DNA of 64,000 bases from Oceanospirillum sanctuarii (GCF_002150805.1 NZ_MTBA01000004.1:620001-684000); one strand, 5' to 3'; counted from the first letter of the stretch, positions 20,405-29,732 are shown. A program made the numbers and translations. The notes: generated by a model not told the origin, from the sequence alone.

Positions 20405-21146
20405 CATCCAGAGTAATATGTTCAATACCATAATTATCCTGTAGCCATCTGCCCAGCGCCAGCACGCCGTAACGCTCGGTCGCATGGTGACCTGCAGCAA
20501 TATAGGCCACCCCCAGCTCTCTGGCTGCATGAACGGTGTTTTCCGAGATCTCGCCACTGATATAAAGGTCACAACCAGCATCAGCCGCCTGCTCAATAAA
20601 TCCCTGCGCAGCTCCGGTACACCAACCGATTTTGTTGATCTCTTTCGACAGCTCTCCAATCACCAGTGGCTCACGATCCAGCTCTCTGTGAATACGCTCT
20701 GTAATCTGACCAAGGGTTTTATCCCTTTTAGCGCTTCCCACCAAGCCTATGCTTCTGGGGTTACCTGCGTCCAGACCATCAGTAACCTGCCAATCAAGAA
20801 TTCGCGCCAGCTCAACGTTATTACCTAGCTCATTATGGGCATCCAGTGGCAAGTGATAAGCCAGCAGACTGATATCATTTTTGATCAGAGTAGAAAGTCT
20901 GCGGTATTTCATACCGGTCAATGTCTGAGATTCATTCTTCCAGAAATAACCGTGATGCACCAAAAGCGCATCAACACCTTCTGCCACAGCCTGATCCAGA
21001 ATATTCTGACTGGCTGTCACTGCAGTCGCAATTTTACGAACCTGAGGGCGACCTTCGACCTGCAGGCCATTCGGGCAATAATCTTTAAACGATTGTGAGT
21101 CCAGCAAAGTATCTAACTGCTTAACCAGTTCCTGTAACGCCAGCAT
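20388..21146 (-). CDS. Nif3/YbgI family metal-binding protein
   Basis: A 252-residue member of the NIF3-like family (E. coli YbgI, sometimes called a GTP cyclohydrolase 1 type 2 homologue). The metal-binding histidines are visible in ALLVHHGYFWKNE near residue 65 and in AYIAAGHHATERYGV near the C-terminus. DYCPNGLQVEG at the N-terminus is a family signature. The biochemical role is unsettled. It overlaps the terminator it shares with zapG. Identity of the family is secure, the function is not. Confidence 0.93.
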   Translation of the reverse strand: MLALQELVKQLDTLLDSQSFKDYCPNGLQVEGRPQVRKIATAVTASQNILDQAVAEGVDALLVHHGYFWKNESQTLTGMKYRRLSTLIKNDISLLAYHLPLDAHNELGNNVELARILDWQVTDGLDAGNPRSIGLVGSAKRDKTLGQITERIHRELDREPLVIGELSKEINKIGWCTGAAQGFIEQAADAGCDLYISGEISENTVHAARELGVAYIAAGHHATERYGVLALGRWLQDNYGIEHITLDEKNPV

Positions 21147-21319
21147 CTAACCACTCCAAAACAACTTGTTATACAAACAACATCATAACATGGGTAAAGC
21201 GCGACGATTTACCACAGCCAGCCTCTCACTAAAGAGCGACATAGACTGTCATCCGATTGAATTTTACGTTACAAACACCATATAAACTGAACCCTGTCCG
21301 AATCAGTAATGAGTTTTTC

Positions 21320-22480
21320 ATGAAAAAACTATTTCGCTATTTATCCATACCGGTATTAGCTGGCGTTGTGATTGGCCTGACCATCAACCAGCAAACCTCG
21401 CCTGACAACACCAAAAATGCGGCGAGCCCCAAGCCTGTATTTGTTGAAGCTGCACAGGCCGCTAATACACCGAAACTCAGCGGTCCTTTCAGCTATTCCG
21501 ATGCGGTAAAACAAGCATCACCTGCAGTGGTGAATATTTATACCAGCAAAATTATTGAACAACGGACCCATCCCTTATTACAGGATCCGGCCTTCCGACA
21601 GTTTTTTGGCTACAACGGTGTACCTCGCCAGCAACGACTGCAATCGAGCCTGGGTTCTGGCGTGATCGTCAGTGCGGATGGCTATGTTCTGACCAATAAC
21701 CACGTTATTGCCGGAGCCGATGAGATCAAAGTAGCCCTGAAGGATGGCCGGGAGACGATTGCTCAAGTCGTTGGTACCGACCCGGAAACTGATCTTGCGG
21801 TTCTCAGCATCCAACTGCCGGACCTTCCTGTCATCACGATTGCGCCTTCAGATGATATCGAAGTTGGCGATGTGGTTCTGGCAATCGGCAACCCTTTTGG
21901 TGTTGGCCAGACGGTAACCATGGGCATTGTCAGCGCTACAGGCCGGGATCAGTTGGGCATCAATACCTTTGAGGATTTTATTCAGACTGATGCGGCGATC
22001 AACCCGGGTAACTCCGGCGGAGCACTCATCAATCCACGGGGAGAATTACTGGGGATTAATACTGCTATCTTCAGTAAATCTGGCGGTTCACAGGGAATAG
22101 GCTTTGCTATTCCATCCAACCTGAGCCGCCAGATTATGATCGATATTATCCGTGAAGGTAGCGTAGTTCGTGGCTGGCTCGGGGTCGAAGTTCAGGAGCT
22201 GACTCCGGCATTGGCGAACTCTTTCGGCTTTCGGGATGGTCGCGGCATCCTGATTGCGGGACTGCTTCGTAACGGGCCTGCTCATCTGGCCGGTATGCAA
22301 CCAGGAGATATCATCACTCATGTCGAAGGGGATGCCGTTATCAGCGGGCGAAGCACCATGAACAGGATTGCCCAGAAACGCCCGGGTGAAATGATCGGTA
22401 TTACAGTATTCCGCTCCGGAGAGACGCTGACACTGTCAGCAGAAGTGGGCAGGCGCCCTACTCCACCACAGAATCAATAA
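21320..22480 (+). CDS. DegS/AlgW-type periplasmic serine endoprotease
   Basis: A membrane-anchored trypsin-like protease with one PDZ domain. Family members cut the anti-sigma factor RseA/MucA to start the sigma-E envelope-stress response. I chose the ATG at 21320 (386 residues), which begins a basic N-terminus and membrane anchor at residues 5-22. The catalytic triad is H128 (TNNHVIAG), D158 (DPETDLAVL) and S232 (NPGNSGGAL). A single PDZ domain fills about residues 283-375, where DegP/MucD would have two. The ~35-residue segment between anchor and protease is AlgW-like. DegS or AlgW is the best name. Confidence 0.93.
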   Translation: MKKLFRYLSIPVLAGVVIGLTINQQTSPDNTKNAASPKPVFVEAAQAANTPKLSGPFSYSDAVKQASPAVVNIYTSKIIEQRTHPLLQDPAFRQFFGYNGVPRQQRLQSSLGSGVIVSADGYVLTNNHVIAGADEIKVALKDGRETIAQVVGTDPETDLAVLSIQLPDLPVITIAPSDDIEVGDVVLAIGNPFGVGQTVTMGIVSATGRDQLGINTFEDFIQTDAAINPGNSGGALINPRGELLGINTAIFSKSGGSQGIGFAIPSNLSRQIMIDIIREGSVVRGWLGVEVQELTPALANSFGFRDGRGILIAGLLRNGPAHLAGMQPGDIITHVEGDAVISGRSTMNRIAQKRPGEMIGITVFRSGETLTLSAEVGRRPTPPQNQ

Positions 22481-22498
22481 TCTAAATACCGGTGACAT

Positions 22499-22538
22499 AA
22501 AAAAGCCCCTGCTGTTGAATAACAGCAGGGGCTTTTTT
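22499..22538. terminator. Strong bidirectional terminator
   Basis: A perfect 16-bp stem (22501-22516 with 22521-22536) with loop GAAT, including A and T runs on either side, between the convergent protease and beta-barrel genes. Confidence 0.95.
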
Positions 22539-22554
22539 GAATCAGGCGGAAAGC

Positions 22555-23292
22555 TTAGAAATGAACTGTTGCACTTGCATACAGGCCGCTTGCTGTAATA
22601 TCAGCGTTAAGATCGCCAACATCATCCAGCTCAATACCAAAGTTACGATAACCAACCTCGGCACCTAAATCCACAACAGCAAGAGGTGCCGCTGCAGCAA
22701 TATAAAAGCGCTGATCAGAAACGGTTACACCACCAACGCTCAGATAATTAACCAATGCCCCCGCTGAAACAGGGAACGGAGCAAAAGGTAGGTCTACTGC
22801 TGCTTTTCCGTAAAATAATGGAACCGGGGTATCAATATCTAATGAGTTACTATCAATCGTAATCTCACCATTAAGCTGACGAATCGTCAGACCTGCATCC
22901 AGATTTAACCAAGCTAAGCCATCCAAGAACTCATAATAAGCAGTAAAATCAGTGTGACTCAGATCAACTGTACTTTTTACGGAACCATTATAAGCCTGGC
23001 CATTAAAGGTACCCGTAATAGATCCGGAACTGTTTTCTGACAGACTGGTATTTTCAATACGCAGGTTAGGAACAACAGGAATAGGGTGCTCAACAGCAAC
23101 ATAGAATGTATTAGCCGTAGTATCGGAATAACCCAGATCCTTCTCAATATCGAAGTTTGTCGCAGATCCTGAGCTAAAGTTACCACTCAAATCCGGTTGC
23201 CACATGCCTAAACCAGCATGCAGACCTATTGTATCTGCCTGAGCACCCATGGCTGCGAACACTAAACTTAAAGGAGCTAATTTTTTCAACAT
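22555..23292 (-). CDS. Small outer-membrane beta-barrel protein
   Basis: A 245-residue exported protein with a signal peptide ending AQA at about residue 19 and alternating beta strands throughout (for example FTAYYEFLDGLAWLNLDAGLTIR), ending in ASATVHF with a C-terminal aromatic residue typical of barrels. It resembles the TIGR04219 family of gammaproteobacterial outer-membrane proteins, though that is from memory. No transport substrate can be inferred. It stands alone on its strand. Confidence 0.75.
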   Translation of the reverse strand: MLKKLAPLSLVFAAMGAQADTIGLHAGLGMWQPDLSGNFSSGSATNFDIEKDLGYSDTTANTFYVAVEHPIPVVPNLRIENTSLSENSSGSITGTFNGQAYNGSVKSTVDLSHTDFTAYYEFLDGLAWLNLDAGLTIRQLNGEITIDSNSLDIDTPVPLFYGKAAVDLPFAPFPVSAGALVNYLSVGGVTVSDQRFYIAAAAPLAVVDLGAEVGYRNFGIELDDVGDLNADITASGLYASATVHF

Positions 23293-23411
23293 CGAGGAAA
23301 CCTCTGTCCATGAACTTTAGGGGCTATTGTATGCAAAATTAGTCTTGCGCCCACTTTTATCTGTATTTTTTCAATACCATTCGGTAACTCTGTGATCTGG
23401 CTCACAGGCTA

Positions 23412-23678
23412 TTACAAACCCAACTTTTTATACCAAGGCACGGACACCTCATCACTGCTGATCTTTTGAGTCCCCACCGCTTTCAACTGGCCAGCAGGCA
23501 GATTAAAGACCTGTTTTGCACGACCATCCGACTGCGCCTCAAAACTGACGGCAACATCCGCATCCGGTAGGCCTCTTCCACGCCAGCCCGTAAGATCAAA
23601 AGTAAACTCTTCACCGGATTCGGAGCGAATAACGCCTTCCTGAGTCGCCGCATCAAAGGAAATAATCAGGCCTTGCAT
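23412..23678 (-). CDS. Small protein with a cold-shock-like nucleic-acid-binding fold
   Basis: An 88-residue protein starting MQGLIISFDAATQEGVIRSESGEEFTFD, which follows the pattern of a cold-shock domain (G.I..F....GFI....G..IFVH) but lacks the aromatic RNA-binding residues. I place the start at the ATG at 23678, nine bases after GGAG, rather than an in-frame TTG upstream. It lies in a same-strand run with a thioredoxin-like gene, folX and folE, 50 bases downstream of the thioredoxin-like gene. Function unknown. Confidence 0.7.
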   Translation of the reverse strand: MQGLIISFDAATQEGVIRSESGEEFTFDLTGWRGRGLPDADVAVSFEAQSDGRAKQVFNLPAGQLKAVGTQKISSDEVSVPWYKKLGL

Positions 23679-23728
23679 AAGACAGGTCTCCAAAAGAAAA
23701 ATTCAGACAGGGAAATAATGAAGAAATA

Positions 23729-24061
23729 TCAGGGCTCAGACCAGAGAGCTAATGGACGTGCAATCTGCTCCTGAATAAGCCTCAGGTTCACATGACGTAA
23801 TTGCCGCGTAAGCTCCTGACCATCCAGAGAAACAATCAACGTAGGGACAGACAACACCTGAAAGCGGCTTGAAGCCTCCGGGAAACGAGACAAGTTTAAC
23901 CAACGAAACTCGGCCTTATAGCCCTGAGACTCAGCCCACTGAGGCAACTTGATTTTCAGGGCATCGCAAACACCGCAATCCGGCGTTGAGAACAGCAGAA
24001 AGGCTAAACCGGATGAAACAGCCATCTCATCCGGATTACAAGCCTCTACAAAGGCAGTCAT
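23729..24061 (-). CDS. Thioredoxin-family protein with CGVC motif
   Basis: A 110-residue single-domain thioredoxin-fold protein without a signal peptide, so cytoplasmic. The redox motif C29-G-V-C32 follows the strand AFLLFSTPD, and VLSVPTLIVSLDG carries the cis-proline loop. The start is the ATG at 24061, two bases after the folX stop. An upstream TTG would overlap folX. The linkage to folX is physical; a functional link is not shown. Confidence 0.85.
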   Translation of the reverse strand: MTAFVEACNPDEMAVSSGLAFLLFSTPDCGVCDALKIKLPQWAESQGYKAEFRWLNLSRFPEASSRFQVLSVPTLIVSLDGQELTRQLRHVNLRLIQEQIARPLALWSEP

Positions 24062-24063
24062 TA

Positions 24064-24459
24064 TCAATCTCTATGATCAGATAAGGTGATCGAGACAGAA
24101 TCGGAGAAACGAAGTGCATGAGGCTTATCTACTTCAACCTGAGCAACCTGAACCTGCTCATAAGACATGATGATATCGAGAATTTCCCGGGTCAGGCGCT
24201 CTAAAAGGGCAAAACGGTTATTTTCCACATGGGCGATAACCGCCTTGGTAATCGTACGATAGTTCAGCGCTTCATCAATATGGTTGAAGCTAACTGCGCG
24301 GTCAGCCAGATACTGAATCGTGATATTGATGATGACGTCCTGCTTATTCACAATCTCATCTTCATTGATTCCAATATAAGTACGCAGTCGCAGATTCTTA
24401 ATCTGGATAGTTGCCAGATTGTGACCACGACTGGCGTTACTTACGGCATGTAATGGCAT
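24064..24459 (-). CDS. folX: Dihydroneopterin triphosphate 2'-epimerase
   Basis: FolX epimerises dihydroneopterin triphosphate towards tetrahydromonapterin, a pterin cofactor (for example for phenylalanine hydroxylase in pseudomonads). The 131-residue protein belongs to the FolB/FolX family: [19 protein letters not shown] at the N-terminus, [19 protein letters not shown], and [15 protein letters not shown]. It is called FolX rather than FolB because it sits beside folE, and a FolB is present at 51138. The first residues before ATIQIKNL may be extra. Confidence 0.85.
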   Translation of the reverse strand: MPLHAVSNASRGHNLATIQIKNLRLRTYIGINEDEIVNKQDVIINITIQYLADRAVSFNHIDEALNYRTITKAVIAHVENNRFALLERLTREILDIIMSYEQVQVAQVEVDKPHALRFSDSVSITLSDHRD

Positions 24460-24503
24460 ATCAGATCCTTATCCGGGCAACCGCCCAGGCAAAATAAAAG
24501 AGC

Positions 24504-25058
24504 TTATTTGCTGATCAGCTGCAGGTATTCCATGCGGGTAGACTGAGACTCACGGAAGGCACCCAGCATGACAGAAGACTTCATCACAGAGTTCTGTTTT
24601 TCTACACCGCGCATCATCATACACATGTGCTTGGCTTCAATAGTCACCGCAACACCACGAGCACCGGTTACCTGCATAACGGCATCAGCAATCTGTTTGG
24701 TCAGATTCTCCTGAATCTGCAGACGACGAGCATACATATCAACAATACGTGCAAACTTGGATAAGCCCAGTACCTTGCCGGAAGGCAGGTATGCGATATG
24801 GCATTTACCGATAAAAGGCAGGATATGGTGCTCACACATGGAGTACAGCTCGATATCCTTAACAATAACCATCTCATCGGTTTCTGATTCAAAAACCGCA
24901 CCATTGGTCACACTTTCCAGTGTCTCGTTGTATCCCTTGGTCAGATACTGCATCGCCTTTGCAGCTCGCTTCGGAGTATCCAGCAGACCTTCACGCTCAG
25001 GGTTCTCACCCAGTTCAGTCAGGATAGTTTCGTAAAGACCGGTCAGTTTTTCTGTCAT
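24504..25058 (-). CDS. folE: GTP cyclohydrolase I
   Basis: FolE converts GTP to 7,8-dihydroneopterin triphosphate, the shared first step of folate and monapterin synthesis. The 184-residue protein has the zinc-binding pair in [20 protein letters not shown] and [12 protein letters not shown], plus [12 protein letters not shown] and [17 protein letters not shown], all type I signatures. It lies upstream of folX on the same strand. Confidence 0.97.
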   Translation of the reverse strand: MTEKLTGLYETILTELGENPEREGLLDTPKRAAKAMQYLTKGYNETLESVTNGAVFESETDEMVIVKDIELYSMCEHHILPFIGKCHIAYLPSGKVLGLSKFARIVDMYARRLQIQENLTKQIADAVMQVTGARGVAVTIEAKHMCMMMRGVEKQNSVMKSSVMLGAFRESQSTRMEYLQLISK

Positions 25059-25378
25059 TGCAGTGCCTTAGGGTTAATCAAAATCAAGATATATGATCTC
25101 TGACTGATATAGAATCCTCCCGGAACTTTACGCTACAGGCTGAATCCATAAGGCTCAGAGATTGATCGGCTGTTGTAAAAAAGCGGCAATCATAGCGCAC
25201 TTTCGTCATCGACGGGGTGCGACAATTTGTCCATTTTACCTGACCATCCCAGTCAAGCATAATCTTTGCGCGTAAAATTTAGCCTCGACATAAATATCCG
25301 GAAAAAGCTGTTTGTTCAGAGAAACACTGTCGCTGTCTCGGGATATACAGCAAAAACAGACTAATTATCCGGATCTGT

Positions 25379-25606
25379 TATACTGCGCACGCTTTAAGCC
25401 AGATCATCAGGCTGCATCATTTTTTGATGTGATACGGGATTGATTTTGAAGATAAATTCTTCCCGTATACCGAGCATTCTGCAGCCCAGATCATAACAAT
25501 CGGATACCCGGGCAGAGCATTTCTGCCCCGCATATCCGGCTAATTCTGTACTCCAGCTCATTGACGGAGCGGCGTACAAAACCTGTACTAACTGAGACGG
25601 TGAGCT
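25379..25606 (+). promoter_or_regulatory. Promoter and long structured leader in the 25059-25606 gap
   Basis: A TATACT at 25379-25384 is a likely -10 element and would give a leader of about 215 bases. The leader holds nested inverted repeats: GGCTGCA (25410) with TGCAGCC (25480), ATACGGGA (25432) with TCCCGTAT (25461), and ATCA with TGAT between them. A second stem-loop pairs CGGATA (25501) with TATCCG (25533) and GGGCAGA (25510) with TCTGCCC (25522) around loop GCATT. Finally AGCTCA at 25555 can pair with TGAGCT at 25601, which covers the ribosome-binding site. The left part of the gap (25059-25378) is the folE upstream region with no gene seen. Confidence 0.55.
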
Positions 25607-26128
25607 ATGAAACGATTACTGACATCTGTTGCCCTGCTAGGAGCCTGCCTACCCGCTTTTGCTGAGTCATCTGCAGCGGAAGGTTACCAACTGCCCACGG
25701 ACACCGTTCTGAAAGTACAGGTTCTGATCGACAAGAGCATCTCTCAGGGTGAAACTGTTTCTCACCTGCTGCTGAAAGCGACCGGTTCTGAAACCGGTGC
25801 AACCCTTCCGGAGCGTTGCCTGCTGTCTGCTGATGCAGAAATTGATAGCGGTAAACTGACTCTGCACGTTAACCGCGCTCTGTGTGTTGAACCTAATGGT
25901 CATATCTTTGATGGTGTAATGGATGCGGTTGTGATCAACAATGCGGGCAGTCAGGGTATTTCTGAGCCATGCGTTGGCTCTACCTGCAACAAAGCAGTAT
26001 TGCAGGCAGGTGTCGATTACCGTCTGAAGCTGCAGCAATCTGCTGATATCGCTCTGGTTGTTAACCAGACTGAACAGATCAATATTCAGCGTCGGAACTA
26101 CAACCCGGATGCCGCCTCTGCACAGTAA
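25607..26128 (+). CDS. Exported protein of unknown function with a TraB-like segment
   Basis: A 173-residue protein with a signal peptide; either cleavage after AFA (residue 19) or a lipobox at Cys14 (LLGAC) is possible. The mature part has four cysteines (C71, C93, C122, C127). The segment from ERCLLSADAEID through RALCVEPNGHIFDG to VVINNAGSQG is reminiscent, by eye, of the periplasmic domain of TraB/VirB10-type conjugation proteins, but the protein is far shorter and no transfer genes are nearby. The call is otherwise unknown. It has its own promoter, leader and terminator. Confidence 0.6.
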   Translation: MKRLLTSVALLGACLPAFAESSAAEGYQLPTDTVLKVQVLIDKSISQGETVSHLLLKATGSETGATLPERCLLSADAEIDSGKLTLHVNRALCVEPNGHIFDGVMDAVVINNAGSQGISEPCVGSTCNKAVLQAGVDYRLKLQQSADIALVVNQTEQINIQRRNYNPDAASAQ

Positions 26129-26147
26129 TCTGGTCCCGACCTGAATC

Positions 26148-26185
26148 AAAAAAGCCCCGTGAAGTGATCTTCACGGGGCTTTTTT
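26148..26185. terminator. Strong bidirectional terminator
   Basis: A perfect hairpin GCCCCGTGAAG / CTTCACGGGGC with loop TGAT, with A-run and T-run flanks, between the orphan gene and the convergent transglycosylase. Confidence 0.95.
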
Positions 26186-26231
26186 ACAGCTGAAACAAAG
26201 CGATCAGCAATTTACTGATCCCGACTTCCGA

Positions 26232-27635
26232 TTACTGATAATGATTTCTGGCCACAGCCATTCCATCGTATTTCTTCTTCGCCTTAACGACTTTCTCGAT
26301 GTATTTACGGGATTCCGCACTAGGGTGGCTACGATTCAGCTTCACATAAACCTGTTGCGGTGTCAGGCTATTAATCACCTTAACTGCATGTTTACGATCC
26401 CTTGAGAAAGTACGCAGTACGTTACCCGCCCCACCGTTATAAGCTGAAATGACACAGTATTCCCGCGCCAGAGGATGCTTAACATCCTTCAGATAGATAT
26501 CATCCAGAATACTCAGATAAGCGGTTCCGGTATCGATATTATTGGTCGGATTAAACAGATAGCTGCGGGTCGGCTGGTCATTGCGCTTTTTAATACGCTG
26601 AAACACATCACGGCCAGCAGTACTCGGCACCACCTGCATCAGGCCATAAGCCGGAATATGACTGGTGGCGTAAGGGTTAAAGTGACTTTCTGTCTCCATA
26701 ATGCTGTAGATCAGAGATTCCTGTACGCCATACTGCTGTGCCGACTTACGCACCAGATCTTCATATTTCTGCCCACGAACCTGTTCATGGTTCGCCTCCA
26801 TCGGAATCTCAATCCGATAGATAGTTTTACCGCCGGAGTTAACCTTCTGCAGTTTATTCTCCACCAGCCAATCGGCGTAACGGTTCGCCCGCCACTCCCA
26901 CTTCACAATCACACCTTCGTGATCCTTAACCTGACCTTCCAATACAGAAGGGCCGCGCAGAGTGATCCCCTGATCCGAAAACAGCTCAGGATCACGGGCG
27001 TTATCCGGCGTCAGCAGGGTAGTCACAATCGCTTCCTGAAGGCGCTTCTTATGATCACGCTCCTCAACTGTCTCCACAACGATATTACCCTTGGCGAAAT
27101 CCACTTCACCACGGCTGGTATAACCGGTGCCATACTTTACGTACTTATCGGAACCTGATTCATGGACATTACCATCACCCCAGTAGCCCCGAGCTTTCTG
27201 CTTAAGTTTCTGCACCTTCTGCTCGTACTGGCGATACTCTTTTTCCAGTTCCGACCTGTACTGTTCATACTCCTTAGCCAGGGCGGGATAGCGGGAGATC
27301 CAGGTTGCGGCCTCCTCATCCTGAATTGCCTTGGCTACCGGCGAGCTTTCCTGAGCGATACCAGAACTAACCACTGCGGAAGACGATGCCGCTGCCGGTT
27401 CACGCTTTGGCGCACTACTGAAGATAGAACTGAAGCCACCCGGTGGCGGTTGAGGCACCAGACTCTTGGGAGGCTTTACCTGTGAGGTATCCTGACTTCT
27501 GCTCTGGTGGCCGGAGGTATTCACACAAGCGGTCAACAGCAGAGTGGTACACACCAGCGTAACCGTGCGCCAGCGAGGAAAAAGCCTCTGAAGTGTATTC
27601 TGCCCGTCTTGGTGATTTGCCGATGATTTCAACAT
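26232..27635 (-). CDS. Membrane-bound lytic murein transglycosylase C-like lipoprotein
   Basis: An outer-membrane lipoprotein that would cleave peptidoglycan glycan strands. The 467-residue protein has a lipobox LTAC (Cys37), a long Ser/Pro-rich and coiled-coil region to about residue 145, an MltC-type N-terminal domain (about 150-290), and a lysozyme-like SLT domain. The catalytic glutamate is probably E316 in SIMETESHFNP, followed by AYGLMQVVPSTAG and AYNGGAGNVLRTF. It is about 100 residues longer than E. coli MltC because of the N-terminal insertion. Confidence 0.88.
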   Translation of the reverse strand: MLKSSANHQDGQNTLQRLFPRWRTVTLVCTTLLLTACVNTSGHQSRSQDTSQVKPPKSLVPQPPPGGFSSIFSSAPKREPAAASSSAVVSSGIAQESSPVAKAIQDEEAATWISRYPALAKEYEQYRSELEKEYRQYEQKVQKLKQKARGYWGDGNVHESGSDKYVKYGTGYTSRGEVDFAKGNIVVETVEERDHKKRLQEAIVTTLLTPDNARDPELFSDQGITLRGPSVLEGQVKDHEGVIVKWEWRANRYADWLVENKLQKVNSGGKTIYRIEIPMEANHEQVRGQKYEDLVRKSAQQYGVQESLIYSIMETESHFNPYATSHIPAYGLMQVVPSTAGRDVFQRIKKRNDQPTRSYLFNPTNNIDTGTAYLSILDDIYLKDVKHPLAREYCVISAYNGGAGNVLRTFSRDRKHAVKVINSLTPQQVYVKLNRSHPSAESRKYIEKVVKAKKKYDGMAVARNHYQ

Positions 27636-27782
27636 CCCTGCCTGCTACCTCTGGTACTTCAAATAGGGTTTTACAATGAGTGATACGATCCGGGAGAAAT
27701 TTTAAAGAGATCCCCCGGTTTGTCCATTCAGACCATCAAAACAATGACATAAGCCTCTGTCTGAGCTTTAGAGCATTACCCC

Positions 27783-28823
27783 TTACAGGTAAGGATTTAA
27801 CGCAATGGGAGGTTGTGCCAACAGAGCCTTTTGTTGCTCAAGGCTATTGATATGCTCCTGCCACCAATTAGCTCCACCAAAATGACTGAATGCCGCTTTA
27901 AAAGCCGGATCTTCCCAACGCTGCGCCAACCAACCACTGTAATAGATAATGCGCAGGGTGCGTAGCGGCTCGATTAAAGCCAGTTCCTGACGGGGAAACT
28001 CACGAAATTCTTCGTAACCTTCTACCACTTCCGACAACCATTGCTGTTGCTGAAGAGCATCACCGGATAACAGCATCCAGATATCCTGCATCGCAGGGGC
28101 CATGCGGCAATCATCAAAGTCCAACAGCATGAGTTCATTATCACGCCAAAGCATATTACCGCTGTGACAGTCTCCCTGAACACGAATCAGAGGGGCATCA
28201 GTCTGTTGCAACCGTTTTTCACATTCCGTCAGAAGCTCATCCGTAAGGCTGCGGTAGCGCCCTTCAAAGGATTCCAACAGCCCGCTTTTGAGTACTTCCT
28301 GCTGACCAATACGGCCATAGTCAGCGACATTCAGTTCCGGACGATGCTGAAATGGTTTAACCACACCAATGCTGTGCAATCGCCCCAGAAAACGCCCCAA
28401 CTCAAACAGGTGATCTTCATTATCCAGCTCAGGCGCATGACCACCTTTACGGGGGAAGAGTGCAAAGCGATATTCTTCACCACCGGTTCCTGTAAAACGA
28501 TGCAGACTTGCCTCATTATGCAGAATGGGCGCAACCACATTCATACCCGCCTCAGCCAGCTCCAGAGCAAAGCTGTGCTCTTCCAGTATCTGCGCATCGG
28601 TCCAGCGGTTAGGACGATAAAACTTAGCGATTAAAGGCTGACCATCATCAATACCAACCTGAAAGACACGGTTCTCATAACTGTTCAGCGCCATCACCCG
28701 GCCATCACAGTAAAAGCCCAATGACTCCACAGCATCCATAACACGATCAGGGTTGAGTTGATAATAAGGAGTCGCCTGAAGCGCAAGAGCCGCTTCAGAA
28801 GCTGAATGATCGTGCTGTGACAT
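27783..28823 (-). CDS. srkA: Stress response serine/threonine kinase
   Basis: SrkA (YihE/RdoA) is a eukaryotic-like kinase of the choline-kinase fold, linked in E. coli to protection from stress-induced cell death. The 346-residue length is close to E. coli (328). It shows the nucleotide loop SYENRVFQVGI, the lysine in LIAKFYRPNRW, the catalytic loop RVQGDCHSGNMLW, and the metal site LLDFDDCRMAPAMQDIWML. It is monocistronic between the mltC-like gene and comF. Confidence 0.93.
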   Translation of the reverse strand: MSQHDHSASEAALALQATPYYQLNPDRVMDAVESLGFYCDGRVMALNSYENRVFQVGIDDGQPLIAKFYRPNRWTDAQILEEHSFALELAEAGMNVVAPILHNEASLHRFTGTGGEEYRFALFPRKGGHAPELDNEDHLFELGRFLGRLHSIGVVKPFQHRPELNVADYGRIGQQEVLKSGLLESFEGRYRSLTDELLTECEKRLQQTDAPLIRVQGDCHSGNMLWRDNELMLLDFDDCRMAPAMQDIWMLLSGDALQQQQWLSEVVEGYEEFREFPRQELALIEPLRTLRIIYYSGWLAQRWEDPAFKAAFSHFGGANWWQEHINSLEQQKALLAQPPIALNPYL

Positions 28824-28878
28824 GATGACCGCCTTTGTCAGAAACTAACCGCAAATAAAACTAACCATAAATAAAGTG

Positions 28879-29658
28879 TTATCGCCGGGAAGGAGTCCGG
28901 GCTAGTGCCCATACCTGAACCGAACGGGCGCCATTATCCCTTAACAGCTCAGCAATAACATCCGCTGTTGCACCTGTGGTGACCACATCATCGACTATTG
29001 CGACAGAACAACCTTCCAGTTTTGCTCTATGGGATAACTCGAAACTTGCGGTCAGATTACTTAAACGCTGACGACGGTTGAGCTCATGTTGCGGCGGGGT
29101 ATACCTCACTTTTTTCAGCCAACTCATCTGAACCGGAATATCCAGTGATCGGCCTATAAAATCTGCAAGCTGAGCAGCCGGATTAAAGCCCCGTTTGAAG
29201 CGACTGCGCCAATGGGTCGGAACGGGCAGGATAAGATCTGGCAGCAATAGCCGCTCGGATATGATCTCTGCTTTTAGATGATCACTTAAAAGCGACGACA
29301 CAAGACGGGAATAAAGCAGGCTGCCCTGACTTTTAAACCGCTGGATAACGAGGCTCAACGGCTCCTGATAAAGGTAGGGACTAATGATCCGCTCATAAGT
29401 AGGCTGCCGCTTTTGACAGCGACCGCACATTAGCTTCTGAGATGCATCCTCTCCGTCCTGCGACAGAGGCTCGGCACAGCAATAACAGGAGGCACCGTTG
29501 ACCAATAAGCTATTTAAGCAGCCTTCACAAAGCAGACCACTGGCACTGTCGATTTTCTCTCTACCCTTGTCAAAGCTCTGAGCGCAACGGCCATGACACA
29601 GCAAACACAACCCCGGTAAACACTCTGACCTGATTCTATTCCACAGCATATCTATCAT
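28879..29658 (-). CDS. ComF family amidophosphoribosyltransferase-like protein
   Basis: ComF-family proteins (E. coli GntX) have a zinc-ribbon N-terminus and a phosphoribosyltransferase domain, and are linked to DNA uptake in competent species. The zinc ribbon shows Cys pairs in CLLCHGRC, CEGC, CYCC and CGRC. The PRPP-binding loop is VAIVDDVVTTGATADVIAELL near the C-terminus. About 259 residues from the ATG at 29658; a GTG three codons upstream is possible. It is divergent from bioB, a common gammaproteobacterial arrangement. Confidence 0.9.
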   Translation of the reverse strand: MIDMLWNRIRSECLPGLCLLCHGRCAQSFDKGREKIDSASGLLCEGCLNSLLVNGASCYCCAEPLSQDGEDASQKLMCGRCQKRQPTYERIISPYLYQEPLSLVIQRFKSQGSLLYSRLVSSLLSDHLKAEIISERLLLPDLILPVPTHWRSRFKRGFNPAAQLADFIGRSLDIPVQMSWLKKVRYTPPQHELNRRQRLSNLTASFELSHRAKLEGCSVAIVDDVVTTGATADVIAELLRDNGARSVQVWALARTPSRR

Positions 29659-29732
29659 CCATGACACCTATTAGCCCAGCCCCCAAACCCTCGGTCAATC
29701 ACTGCGTTACCCTAAAGGCGAAAACAGGTTTA

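Noticed and set aside
24064-24459. Main folB
   Set aside because: A clear FolB coupled to FolK exists at 51138, and this copy sits with folE, so FolX is the better call.
25332-25351. CTGT...ACAG inverted repeat as a LexA box
   Set aside because: The spacer is ten bases, while LexA boxes in this group need eight. It may still be another operator.
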